This document shows, piece by piece, positions 20,981 through 28,695 of a stretch of DNA of 64,000 bases. A program made the translations under genes and the position numbers. Within the stretch, counting starts at the first letter, position 1. Every line of letters starts with the position of its first letter. A model generated the notes under the pieces. The model was not told the origin of the DNA, ran no database searches, and saw only the letters and a program-made list of their open reading frames with translations. Location: NCBI RefSeq assembly GCF_002754475.1, contig NZ_PEFL01000001.1:248001-312000 (forward strand). Reading direction: 5' to 3'. The stretch comes from Comamonas sp. 26. GTDB taxonomy: Bacteria > Pseudomonadota > Gammaproteobacteria > Burkholderiales > Burkholderiaceae_C.

Positions 20981-21168
20981 GGAGGAGGTCTTCAAGAAGA
21001 GGTGATGAGGAGATCGGTGCAAGCGCACCGACGTATCAACCGCACAGAATTGCGCGGGGCGTTTGGGCTGCATTCTGTGAAACATCCATGACGAAGCTGT
21101 GACATGAATGCGGCGCGAACAGCCTGGGCGCAACAGTCCGGTGCTAATGCGCGGCACAATTGAGCTCT

Positions 21169-22266
21169 ATGACGATTCATGTGGACGAATTTGCGGCAAC
21201 CCCCGCCCCCAAGCCAGCGCGTGATTCATCGCGTGACGCATTGCGCGAGCCGGTGACGCGCGTGGTGTCAGCGGGCAGTGCCTTTATTGGCGAGGAAGCG
21301 CAGGAGCGTGCTCTGCGTCCCAAGCTGCTCGACGAATATGTGGGGCAGGCCAAGGCGCGTGAGCAGCTGGAAATCTTTATTGGCGCGGCCAAGAAGCGTG
21401 GCGAGGCGCTCGACCATGTGCTGCTGTTCGGTCCGCCCGGTCTGGGCAAGACCACGCTGAGCCATATCATCGCGGCCGAACTGGGTGTGAATCTGCGTCA
21501 GACCAGCGGCCCGGTGCTGGAAAAGCCCAAAGACCTGGCGGCGCTGCTGACGAATCTTGAGCCCAACGATGTGCTCTTCATTGACGAGATTCACCGGCTA
21601 AGCCCGGTGGTCGAAGAAATTCTCTACCCGGCGCTGGAGGATTATCAGATCGACATCATGATTGGCGAAGGCCCGGCAGCCCGTTCCATCAAGCTCGATC
21701 TCCAGCCCTTCACGCTGGTGGGTGCCACCACGCGGGCAGGCATGCTGACCAACCCGCTGCGCGATCGCTTTGGCATCGTGGCGCGGCTGGAGTTTTATTC
21801 TTCGGAGGAGCTGACCCGTATCGTGCGCCGCAGCGCAGGCTTGCTCAAGGCGCCGATTGACGACGAGGGTTGCTTCGAGATCGCCCGTCGCTCACGTGGA
21901 ACGCCACGTATCGCCAACCGTCTGTTGCGCCGCGTGCGTGACTATGCCGATGTGAAGGGTGATGGCCGAATCACCCGCGAGATTGCCGATAAGGCGCTGG
22001 CCATGCTGGATGTGGATCCTCAGGGCTTTGACATCATGGACCGCAAGCTGCTCGAAGCCGTGGTGCACCGCTTTGATGGTGGCCCGGTCGGGCTGGACAA
22101 TATCGCTGCCAGTATTGGCGAGGAGTCCGGCACCATTGAGGATGTGATTGAGCCCTATCTGATTCAGCAAGGCTTTTTGCAGCGTACCCCGCGTGGGCGC
22201 ATGGCGACCAAGGCTGCGTACCTGCATCTGGGCCTCAAAGTGCCCGATGCAGGTGGTGAAGCCTGA
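21169..22266 (+). CDS. ruvB: Holliday junction helicase ATPase RuvB
   Basis: 365 residues. RuvB is the hexameric AAA+ motor for branch migration with RuvA. Walker [12 protein letters not shown], Walker [12 protein letters not shown], sensor 1 [18 protein letters not shown], and the C-terminal winged helix ending [14 protein letters not shown] are all present. Start chosen at ATG 21169; an in-frame TTG lies at 21160. It is separated from ruvA by three genes for exported proteins and has its own upstream region, so it is probably transcribed independently. Confidence 0.97.
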   Translation: MTIHVDEFAATPAPKPARDSSRDALREPVTRVVSAGSAFIGEEAQERALRPKLLDEYVGQAKAREQLEIFIGAAKKRGEALDHVLLFGPPGLGKTTLSHIIAAELGVNLRQTSGPVLEKPKDLAALLTNLEPNDVLFIDEIHRLSPVVEEILYPALEDYQIDIMIGEGPAARSIKLDLQPFTLVGATTRAGMLTNPLRDRFGIVARLEFYSSEELTRIVRRSAGLLKAPIDDEGCFEIARRSRGTPRIANRLLRRVRDYADVKGDGRITREIADKALAMLDVDPQGFDIMDRKLLEAVVHRFDGGPVGLDNIAASIGEESGTIEDVIEPYLIQQGFLQRTPRGRMATKAAYLHLGLKVPDAGGEA

Positions 22267-22277
22267 AGGACTGCGGA

Positions 22278-22994
22278 TCAGTTCTGCGGTCCGGCATTCC
22301 AGAAAGCCTGAATGACACCGGGCATGGCTTCGATCTGTGCCAGCACCTGATCCAGTTCTTCGGCATGCACAGCAGTGGCAAACAGCTCGGCCTCGATTTC
22401 GCTGTTGTGGGGTGGAATGTCGTGTTTCTCGATCGTACGCACCGGGTAGTTGGCCGCCTCCAGTAGCTCCTGCATCTGCTCGCGGACATCGGCCTGTACG
22501 GCTTGCTGGCAGATGGCATAGACGTAGTAGGTCGCCTCGCTGGCATGCTCGGCCACCGGGTGGCGGTTGATGTAGTTGACTATGGGGCGCAGCAAGGTAT
22601 TGCTGGCCAGCACGAACAGGGTGGCGATTCCGGCTTCTGGCAGCATCCCCGCCCCAGCGCAGGCACCGACTGCAGCCGATCCCCAGAGCGTGGCGGCTGT
22701 GTTCAGACCCGTGATATTGGCCCCTTCCTTCATGATGGCACCAGCGCCCAGAAAGCCAACGCCCGAGACCACATAGGAGATCACCCGGGTGGAGCCGTCA
22801 GCCCCCGAGATGCGCATGGCCAGGTCCACGAATACGGCGGCACCTACGGCCACTAACGTGTTGGTGCGCAAACCGGCCGTGCGCTGGCGTATCTGCCGCT
22901 CCAGCCCGATGATGCTGCCGCAGACAAAGGCCACGAGTAGGCACAGCACGGTGTTGAGCGTTGCCAGGAGATTGAAATTTTGCAGAGCTTGCAT
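22278..22994 (-). CDS. MgtC/SapB family membrane protein
   Basis: 238 residues. MgtC-family proteins sit in the inner membrane and in enterobacteria and mycobacteria support growth in low Mg2+ and survival in macrophages, partly by affecting F-ATPase. The N-terminal half has four to five membrane segments with the family motifs GSIIGLERQIRQRTAGLRTN (about 26-45) and GVGFLGAGAIMKEG (about 78-91). The C-terminal half is an ACT-like cytoplasmic domain (YYVYAICQQA...). Upstream on the same strand lie a small MgtE_N-like gene and a long leader with short ORFs, which suggests attenuation-type control. The start codon has no clear Shine-Dalgarno. Confidence 0.92.
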   Translation of the reverse strand: MQALQNFNLLATLNTVLCLLVAFVCGSIIGLERQIRQRTAGLRTNTLVAVGAAVFVDLAMRISGADGSTRVISYVVSGVGFLGAGAIMKEGANITGLNTAATLWGSAAVGACAGAGMLPEAGIATLFVLASNTLLRPIVNYINRHPVAEHASEATYYVYAICQQAVQADVREQMQELLEAANYPVRTIEKHDIPPHNSEIEAELFATAVHAEELDQVLAQIEAMPGVIQAFWNAGPQN

Positions 22995-23175
22995 GCGTTG
23001 GGTTTCTGTTGGCGCGCCTGTGGTCGCTGCGGTTGGGGTGGAGATTGGCAGGTGCTGCGTACAGCATAGGCCAGCCAGATGACATTCGGTGAGGTCGGAG
23101 CTGCGGGTCGGGCTTCAGCTCATCAGGTGCAGATCGTCAATCTCATTTGAGAAGGCTTGCACCTGAAGCAGTGCT

Positions 23176-23514
23176 TCACGCCTGCCGCAAAGACCGGCGC
23201 AGACTGCGAAACCAGCTGCGGCGTTTGGCGGAAGGAGTGCTCAGGCTCTGCCATTGCCTTTGCGCATACAGGGGGAGCTGGTTCAGCACGACTTCGCGTT
23301 GCCTGGGCTCCAGCAGAGACAGTGCATCCGCACGCTGGCGGGCCGGGAGCGCGGTAAGCACCGAGGCGAATTCAGCGTGATGCGGGTTTGAGCCCAGATG
23401 GCGAAGCACATCGGCATGGCGCAGCTCCAGGGCGCGAACGACGGCTTTTTGCAGGCCTTGTGAGGCCGTGGTGGTGTGAAAGGGGCGCAGGCTGAGCTGC
23501 AGAAGGCGTTGCAT
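23176..23514 (-). CDS. Small protein resembling an MgtE N-terminal repeat
   Basis: 112 residues, basic at both ends, no membrane segment. AAGGAG is well spaced before the ATG. The centre (about 45-80) reads EFASVLTALPARQRADALSL then a second Leu-Leu/Glu-Pro repeat ending VLNQLP. This resembles the helical MgtE_N superhelix repeats that gate Mg2+ channels, but the match is by eye and short. The C-terminal 20 residues are Arg/Ser-rich. It lies 181 bases before the mgtC-like gene on the same strand, so a role in the same response is inferred. An 8-bp inverted repeat (CAGGTGCA/TGCACCTG) lies in the gap. Confidence 0.6.
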   Translation of the reverse strand: MQRLLQLSLRPFHTTTASQGLQKAVVRALELRHADVLRHLGSNPHHAEFASVLTALPARQRADALSLLEPRQREVVLNQLPLYAQRQWQSLSTPSAKRRSWFRSLRRSLRQA

Positions 23515-23567
23515 GGGCTAACTCCTTGATGGCCTGTGGGCCGGAGCTAGCGCCAGACTTCAGAAAG

Positions 23568-23708
23568 TCATGCGCGACCCGGCCTCGATGGCAAATGGCA
23601 AAACAAAGGCATGTCACGGCCTAGGCCGGCGGACACGCACGCAGCAATGATTGACACCTGCATGCAGGCGGCAGGTGTGCAGCAAGATCGACTTGGGTCG
23701 GGATCCAT
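23568..23708 (-). CDS. Short leader ORF starting Met-Asp-Pro-Asp-Pro
   Basis: 46 codons, preceded by AAAGGA six to seven bases from the ATG. The first five residues, MDPDP, alternate acidic residue and proline. The enterobacterial mgtA leader peptide MgtL begins MEPDP, and that stretch destabilises translating ribosomes in low Mg2+. Here a perfect 8-bp hairpin (23654-23678) starts about ten codons into the ORF. The rest of the peptide is Cys-rich and ends with a basic tail. Its place upstream of an mgtC-like gene makes a regulatory peptide plausible. It could also be a chance ORF. Confidence 0.5.
   Translation of the reverse strand: MDPDPSRSCCTPAACMQVSIIAACVSAGLGRDMPLFCHLPSRPGRA
23654..23678 (-). 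promoter_or_regulatory. Hairpin inside the MDPDP leader ORF
   Basis: Perfect 8-bp inverted repeat ACACCTGC / GCAGGTGT with a 9-base loop, lying downstream of the Asp-Pro codons. It would form if ribosomes leave early. No T-run follows, so it is not a simple terminator. Confidence 0.45.
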
Positions 23709-23773
23709 GCGTATTCCTTTATGAGGGTTTGAAAACGGCCTGCTGCGCTTGAGTCAGCGTCTTCGCAGTAGTG

Positions 23774-23959
23774 CTACATCAGCCAAAAGCGGCGAATGCG
23801 ATGTGTGGGCCAGTCGGTCCGGGCATCGAGCTCCGCAGTTTGCTGCAGAGCCTTGGGGGTCGTCAGCTGGGTATGTGCTGTCGTTGCATCACGGCGAACG
23901 GGCAGCAAACTGCTCTTGCGGCTAAACCGGCAGATGAAGCGGGTGAGTTGTTGGCGCAT
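23774..23959 (-). CDS. Small basic protein, 61 residues
   Basis: A frame with ATG at 23959 and the strong Shine-Dalgarno AAAGGAGTACGCC. The translation-start region is nearly the same as that of the MDPDP ORF downstream (AAAGGAATACGC). The N-terminal half is Arg/Lys-rich (MRQQLTRFICRFSRKSSLL) and the C-terminus is RIRRFWLM. No known family. It lies inside the mgtC leader and may be a peptide whose translation matters more than its product. The frame is open upstream to 24157, but no start there has a ribosome site. Confidence 0.45.
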   Translation of the reverse strand: MRQQLTRFICRFSRKSSLLPVRRDATTAHTQLTTPKALQQTAELDARTDWPTHRIRRFWLM

Positions 23960-24083
23960 GGCGTACTCCTTTCTCGTCGAGCAGGAACGGAACGCACAAG
24001 TTCTGCGGCATGGTCGCCAGCCGACCGGAAATGGCCGCAGCGACGCACATCGAATTTTCAGTGATGCACCAGTGCTGCTTCGG

Positions 24084-24101
24084 GTTTGCGAAAGCGCAAA
24101 C
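24084..24101 (-). promoter_or_regulatory. Leader hairpin 2
   Basis: Perfect 7-bp stem GTTTGCG / CGCAAAC with a 4-base loop, between the 21-codon and 61-codon leader ORFs. Confidence 0.4.
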
Positions 24102-24177
24102 AAGCTGCCACACAAGGGTGGCCCGAAGAAACAGGTTTTGGCGAAGGCGCGATGCAAGGAGCGGGTAGGTCGATGAC

Positions 24178-24197
24178 GACTCCCGATCCGGGGAGTC
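24178..24197 (-). promoter_or_regulatory. Leader hairpin 1, just after the 21-codon ORF
   Basis: Perfect 7-bp stem GACTCCC / GGGAGTC with a 6-base loop. It begins two bases after the TGA of the short ORF, so a ribosome at the stop codon would cover and open it. No T-run follows. Confidence 0.5.
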
Positions 24198-24199
24198 TG

Positions 24200-24265
24200 T
24201 CAGGCGACCAGCTGCGCAGCCGTTGCGGCGTGCGATAAATCACTGGTTGAACTGGCACTGTCCAC
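24200..24265 (-). CDS. 21-residue leader peptide
   Basis: GTG start with AGGAG seven bases upstream. The predicted transcript would begin about 22 nt before the start codon. The peptide is Ser/Ala/Thr-rich (MDSASSTSDLSH, then Ala/Thr and QLVA). The stop codon lies two bases before a perfect hairpin, the usual layout of a ribosome-controlled leader. There is no single-amino-acid codon run that would point to a tRNA signal. It is too short to assign by homology. Confidence 0.5.
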   Translation of the reverse strand: MDSASSTSDLSHAATAAQLVA

Positions 24266-24294
24266 GTAGGGACTCCTGAAATTGCAATCCTCCC

Positions 24295-24323
24295 ATTATC
24301 CGCAGAGTGTGGACTAGGGTCAA
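24295..24323 (-). promoter_or_regulatory. Near-consensus sigma-70 promoter for the mgtC leader
   Basis: On the minus strand: -35 TTGACC (24323-24318), 17-base spacer, -10 GATAAT (24300-24295). Each hexamer has one mismatch to consensus. The expected start site is near 24288, directly upstream of the AGGAG and GTG of the 21-codon ORF. Confidence 0.7.
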
Positions 24324-24396
24324 CCCTTGTCTTGATCGGCGACTGTATCGGGCGGTGCAGGGGCTAGCCCGCCAGCGGGCTTGTATGGTGGCGAGC

Positions 24397-26214
24397 TTAC
24401 GTGGGCTCTGCTGCTGGCAATTGTTCAGATCGTGCAGAAAAATCGGTCGCCGTGTGCGCCTGGGCTTGCCAGCGCAGGCTGCCTTGCACAATCAGCGCCT
24501 GCGCGACGTAATAGCTGGCAAGCACCCAGATGGCCGCCCACGGCAGGGGTTGCACAAATCGGTTGATGGCCAGAATGCTGTCACTGACCATGAAAGCGCT
24601 GGCACCCAGCGCAATCAGCAATGCTGAGCGGTCTTGCTGCACCTGATAACGGCCCCAGGCCTGAGCCGCCATCAGCGCAATGACGCTGACATATACCGCC
24701 ACGGGAATGCGCATGGCCGCTGGCAGTCCATGCGTGAAGAGGTAGGCGTACATGCCTGCGCCAATGGCTGCAATCAGCCACAGCGCGTGGCGGCTGGCAA
24801 ACCATGGTGCATCGGTTTTAAACAGGGCGATGTAGCAGGCATGGGCCAGTAAAAAGCTGATCAGGCCGGGAATGAACAGGCCCAGCCTGAACTGTCCGTC
24901 CAGCATCAAAAAGACATCGCCAGCAAGTGAGAAAACAATAGCTACCAGTAGCAGGTAGACGTGTTTTTTGGATGTTCTTTGTATTGAAATCCATGCAGGG
25001 CTGGCGCAAGCCGCTATGCATAAAAGAGCAAAAACCATGGTCGCTGGCTTGAACAGCCAGTGCCATTCACGCAGCCCTAGGGCTGCGGTGGTCGTGGCCA
25101 GTGCACCGCTTTGCAGCATCAGCGCCATCCATGGGCTGATGCGTCCCTGCATGGCAGCGCCCAGAGCCCATTGTCCGGTCAGCAGCACGCCAAACCAGAT
25201 CAGATTGGTGGCTAGCGGCGACTGGTCGGCTTGCCAGAGAAAGACCGCTGTGCCCGTCACCAGTGCCAAGAACTGCAGGCCGGCAAACCAGCGCAGTGGC
25301 CGGCTCATGGGCGGCGCGTAAATGGCGCGGTGGGCATCCAGGTCAAAGGCTGGCTTGGGAAAGCGCTGCACTACATCGGCAGGCCGCCAGCCGGGTGGCT
25401 TGAGCCAGACGCGGGCCTTGTCCAGCCAGTTGCGGGCATGCCAGCTGTCATGCGCCAGTTGGCGGTAGACGGTGGCATTGGCCCACAGCGGGTCCCAGCT
25501 TTGCAGCAGCCCGCGCGTGCCGTAGACGCAGGGCTCTTTGTCATCTTCCTCTTTGAAGGTGCCAAAGAGGCGGTCCCAGATGATGAGAATGCCGCCGTAG
25601 TTTTTGTCCAGATACTGGTCGTTGACGGCATGGTGTACCCGGTGATTGCTGGGCGAACAAAACCAGCGGTCAAACCAGCCCAGCTTCTTGACCTGCTCGG
25701 TATGCACCCAGAACTGGTAGAGCAGATCAATCAAGCCCACCACGGCAAACACCAGGGGCGGCACGCCCGCCAGCGCCATGGGCAGATAGAAAAGCCAGCC
25801 CAGCAACGCGCCCGAGCTGGTCTGGCGCAGCGCGGTAGAGAGATTGTAGGCCTGACTCTGGTGGTGCACGGCGTGTGCTGCCCAGAGTAGGCCCACCTCG
25901 TGGCCCATGCGGTGCAGCCAGTAGTAGCAAAAATCGTAGAACAGCAGGGCCAGCACCCAGCCCGGCAGGCTGAGCCAGAAGGCGTCAGCCTCGATCAGCG
26001 CTACATGGCTGGCGATAAAGGTGTAGATGCCCAGCGTCAAGAGCTTGGTAAAGACCGCGCTGGTCTGGCTCAGCACGCCCAGGTTCAGCGAGCTGAGGGC
26101 ATCGGCCAGCGCGTAGGCGTTGCGCCCGCGTTTGAGGCTGATGACCCATTCCACGGCAATCAGTGCGAAAAAGACCGGGGTGGCCAGAACAATGACTTGG
26201 CTGGGGGTGAGCAT
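24397..26214 (-). CDS. Sterol-desaturase/AGMO-like and YhhN (lysoplasmalogenase-like) fusion
   Basis: 605-residue integral membrane protein. The first ~330 residues are a fatty-acid hydroxylase/sterol desaturase domain with its di-iron histidine boxes HRMGH, AHAVHHQSQ and NHRVHHAVN; this set and the size resemble alkylglycerol monooxygenase. The last ~220 residues match the YhhN/TMEM86 family, with LAGDVFLML, FLLAHACYIALF and GASAFMVSDSILAINRF; members include lysoplasmalogenases that hydrolyse vinyl-ether lipids. The fusion suggests a two-step ether-lipid cleavage enzyme, which is inference. The start at 26214 (MLTPSQ) is preferred over a TTG at 26283. The gene lies upstream of the mgtC leader promoter. 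Confidence 0.85.
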   Translation of the reverse strand: MLTPSQVIVLATPVFFALIAVEWVISLKRGRNAYALADALSSLNLGVLSQTSAVFTKLLTLGIYTFIASHVALIEADAFWLSLPGWVLALLFYDFCYYWLHRMGHEVGLLWAAHAVHHQSQAYNLSTALRQTSSGALLGWLFYLPMALAGVPPLVFAVVGLIDLLYQFWVHTEQVKKLGWFDRWFCSPSNHRVHHAVNDQYLDKNYGGILIIWDRLFGTFKEEDDKEPCVYGTRGLLQSWDPLWANATVYRQLAHDSWHARNWLDKARVWLKPPGWRPADVVQRFPKPAFDLDAHRAIYAPPMSRPLRWFAGLQFLALVTGTAVFLWQADQSPLATNLIWFGVLLTGQWALGAAMQGRISPWMALMLQSGALATTTAALGLREWHWLFKPATMVFALLCIAACASPAWISIQRTSKKHVYLLLVAIVFSLAGDVFLMLDGQFRLGLFIPGLISFLLAHACYIALFKTDAPWFASRHALWLIAAIGAGMYAYLFTHGLPAAMRIPVAVYVSVIALMAAQAWGRYQVQQDRSALLIALGASAFMVSDSILAINRFVQPLPWAAIWVLASYYVAQALIVQGSLRWQAQAHTATDFSARSEQLPAAEPT

Positions 26215-26468
26215 GGCGGCAATTCTGGGGCGCTGGCCTGTGATTGCGGGCTGGCGTGAACCCTGAAAAGCAGGGTATGCCAAGGTGTCTAGGGTGAACC
26301 AGTATTGCTAAGAAAATCCTGTTGTGGCAGCAATTTTTGAGCTCTGGGATAATCGACAGCCTAGTCCATCTGCCGAAGGGGGCGCTCAGTCGTCGCCTCC
26401 GGTTTTGCGGTCATGCTGCGCCACAGATTGCTCTGGGACTGCATCGCCGTCCAACTGCTTGCCTGCCC

Positions 26469-27455
26469 ATGTCCACACTCCGTCGCTCTCTTGTTGCGGC
26501 CGCTGCCTTGATGGCGGCTGGTCTGTCTGTTCCTGCCTTGGCTTCTGGTGACTGGCCCACGGTCAAGCCCATCACCTTGATCGTGCCCTTTAGCGCCGGT
26601 GGCAATGTGGACACCACGGCCCGCCTGATCGGCCAGAAGCTGGGCGAGCGCCTCAAGCAGCCTGTCGTCATCGACAACGTGCCCGGTGCGGGTGGAGTGC
26701 TGGGCGTGAGCAAGGCCGTCAAAGCGCCCGCTGACGGTTACACCCTGCTCATGGGCTTTGATGGCCCCATCAGCATCGCCCAGCTGGTCAACTCTGCCGT
26801 CAAGTACGACGCTGAAAAAGATCTGACCCCCGTGGGTCTGGTCACGATTGCGCCTGTGGTGGCCGTGGCCCGCCCCGGCCTGCCAGCGCATAACCTGAAC
26901 GAGCTGATAGCACTGGTCCGCTCCAAGCCCGGATCGCTCACCTATGCCACATCGGGCGTGGGAACCATGCTGCACCTGGCCATGGAAGTGCTGCAAGAGC
27001 GTGCCAAGATCAAGCTGGTGCACGTGCCCTATCGTGGCGGTGCCCAGATCACCAGCGATGTGATGGGCGGCCAGGTCGATATCGGCATGCTGACGACGAC
27101 CAGCGCCACGCCCATGATTCAGCAGAAAAAGCTCGAAGGTCTGGGCGTGACATCGGCCAAGCGCATCGACGCCATTGCCGGAGTTCCGACCTTTGGCGAA
27201 ACGCCTGAGCTCAAGGGCTTTGACCTCAATACCTGGACCGGTCTGTTTGTGCCTGCCAAGACCCCGCAAGCCGTGGTCACCCGCCTGGCTACCGAGCTGG
27301 ACGCCGTGCTCAAGATGCCCGATGTGCGCAAGCGCCTTGAAGACGGTGGCGCGACACCCGGCACGGGCACGCCCGCCAGCTTTACCCAGTTCCTGAAAAA
27401 GGAAAAAGTGGGTTATGCACAGATCGTGAAATCCGCCAACATTCAGGCGGAATAA
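26469..27455 (+). CDS. Bug/TctC-family periplasmic binding protein
   Basis: 328 residues from ATG 26469; a longer frame from 26322 has no signal peptide and is rejected. The signal peptide is MSTLRRSLVAAAALMAAGLS with cleavage after ALA. Core motifs: ITLIVPFSAGGNVDTTARL, GAGGVLGVSKAVKAPADGY, HVPYRGGAQITSDVMGGQVD. It is followed four bases later by an M20 amidohydrolase, so its ligand may be an N-acyl amino acid or amide used by that enzyme; this is inference from context. A GATAAT box lies about 115 bases upstream. Confidence 0.92.
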   Translation: MSTLRRSLVAAAALMAAGLSVPALASGDWPTVKPITLIVPFSAGGNVDTTARLIGQKLGERLKQPVVIDNVPGAGGVLGVSKAVKAPADGYTLLMGFDGPISIAQLVNSAVKYDAEKDLTPVGLVTIAPVVAVARPGLPAHNLNELIALVRSKPGSLTYATSGVGTMLHLAMEVLQERAKIKLVHVPYRGGAQITSDVMGGQVDIGMLTTTSATPMIQQKKLEGLGVTSAKRIDAIAGVPTFGETPELKGFDLNTWTGLFVPAKTPQAVVTRLATELDAVLKMPDVRKRLEDGGATPGTGTPASFTQFLKKEKVGYAQIVKSANIQAE

Positions 27456-27458
27456 GCC

Positions 27459-28688
27459 ATGGTTGCGCCGCTGAATAAGATACACGCTGAAATTCACCCG
27501 CCCGTGCTGCCCGAAGTGGCCGCTATTGAATCCGACATGCTGGCCCTGCGCCATGACCTGCACGCCCACCCCGAGCTGGCCTACGAAGAGCACCGCACGG
27601 GTGACATCGTGGCGGCCAAATTAGCCGAATGGGGCTACGAGGTGCACCGCGGTCTGGGCGATACCGGCGTGGTCGGTACTTTGCGCTGTGGCGATCATGA
27701 GAAAGGGGAGGCCGGTGGCAAACGCCTGGGTCTGCGCGCCGATATGGATGCGCTGCCTATCCGTGAGACCACGGGCCTGTCTTACGCCAGCCGGCATGAG
27801 GGCAAGATGCACGCCTGCGGCCATGACGGCCACACGGCAACCCTGCTGGCTGCGGCCAAGGTGATCGCTGAGCGCAAAGACCAGCTGAATGGCACCATCA
27901 ACCTGATTTTTCAGCCCGCCGAAGAAGGCCATGGCGGCGCGCAGAAGATGGTTGATCAAGGTCTGTTTGACCTCTTCCCCTGCGATGCGCTCTACGCCTT
28001 TCACAACGAGCCCGGCTACCCGGCAGGCCAGTTCGGCTTTCGTTCGGGCGTGATGTATTCCAGCTCGGACACGGCCATCATCACCATCCACGGCAAGGGC
28101 GGCCATGGTGCCATGCCCCATGTGGCGGTGGACCCCATCGTGGTGGCCTCGCATCTGGTGCTGGCGCTGCAGACCATACGCTCGCGCGAGATCGACCCCA
28201 ACGACATGGCCGTGGTCAGCATTGGTGCCATCCATGCGGGCGATGCGCCCAATGTGATTCCCGAAACCTGCGAGTTGCGCATCACCATTCGCGCCCGCGA
28301 CCCCGGTGTGCGCCAACTGCTGCGCGAGCGCATTACGGCCATGGCCCATGCGCAAGCGGCGGTGTACCGCGCTATCGCCGAGGTTGAGTACAAATGGCGT
28401 TATCCGCCCGTCATGAATGACGTGGCTGCTACGGATTTTGCAGTGGGCGTGGCGCGCGATTTTCTGGGTGACGAATGGCTGATCCCGAACCTGCAGCCCC
28501 TGCAGGCCAGCGATGACTTCGCCATCATGCTCAATGCCGTGCCCGGTAACTACTTCATCGTCGGCAACGGCATGGGTGAGGGCGGCTGCATGGTGCACAA
28601 CGCGGCCTATGACTTCAACGACAACCTGCTGCCGGTGACGGCCAGCTACTGGGTCAAGCTTGCAGAGGCCTATTTGCGCCGCGACTGA
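27459..28688 (+). CDS. M20D-family amidohydrolase (hippurate hydrolase-like)
   Basis: 409 residues. M20 metallopeptidases of this subfamily cleave N-acyl or amide bonds (hippurate, N-acetyl or indole-acetyl amino acids, p-aminobenzoyl-glutamate). Visible: RHDLHAHPELAYEE, RADMDALPI (metal Asp), HACGHDGHTA (metal His), the QPAEEGHGGA catalytic Glu pair, the dimer-domain GKGGHGAMPH, and a late metal His in MVHNAAYDFND. No signal peptide, so cytoplasmic. The ATG is 4 bases after the Bug stop and 8 bases before the phosphoribosyltransferase start, indicating a three-gene operon. Substrate unknown. Confidence 0.92.
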   Translation: MVAPLNKIHAEIHPPVLPEVAAIESDMLALRHDLHAHPELAYEEHRTGDIVAAKLAEWGYEVHRGLGDTGVVGTLRCGDHEKGEAGGKRLGLRADMDALPIRETTGLSYASRHEGKMHACGHDGHTATLLAAAKVIAERKDQLNGTINLIFQPAEEGHGGAQKMVDQGLFDLFPCDALYAFHNEPGYPAGQFGFRSGVMYSSSDTAIITIHGKGGHGAMPHVAVDPIVVASHLVLALQTIRSREIDPNDMAVVSIGAIHAGDAPNVIPETCELRITIRARDPGVRQLLRERITAMAHAQAAVYRAIAEVEYKWRYPPVMNDVAATDFAVGVARDFLGDEWLIPNLQPLQASDDFAIMLNAVPGNYFIVGNGMGEGGCMVHNAAYDFNDNLLPVTASYWVKLAEAYLRRD

Positions 28689-28695
28689 TTTTGAT

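Larger units (their letters stand above)
23515..24396 (-). other. Long mgtC leader region without a large gene
   Basis: This stretch holds no conventional gene. On the minus strand it contains, in order, a near-consensus promoter, a 21-codon ORF, two perfect hairpins, a 61-codon ORF, and a 46-codon ORF beginning Met-Asp-Pro-Asp-Pro. Then comes the gene at 23176-23514. The expected transcript leader to that gene is about 770 nt. The layout is that of a translation-coupled attenuator; this is inference. Confidence 0.55.

Noticed and set aside
24240..24491. 83-residue minus-strand frame over the leader promoter
   Set aside because: It overlaps the sterol-desaturase 3' end and the promoter boxes, and has no ribosome site; the 21-codon GTG frame is better supported.
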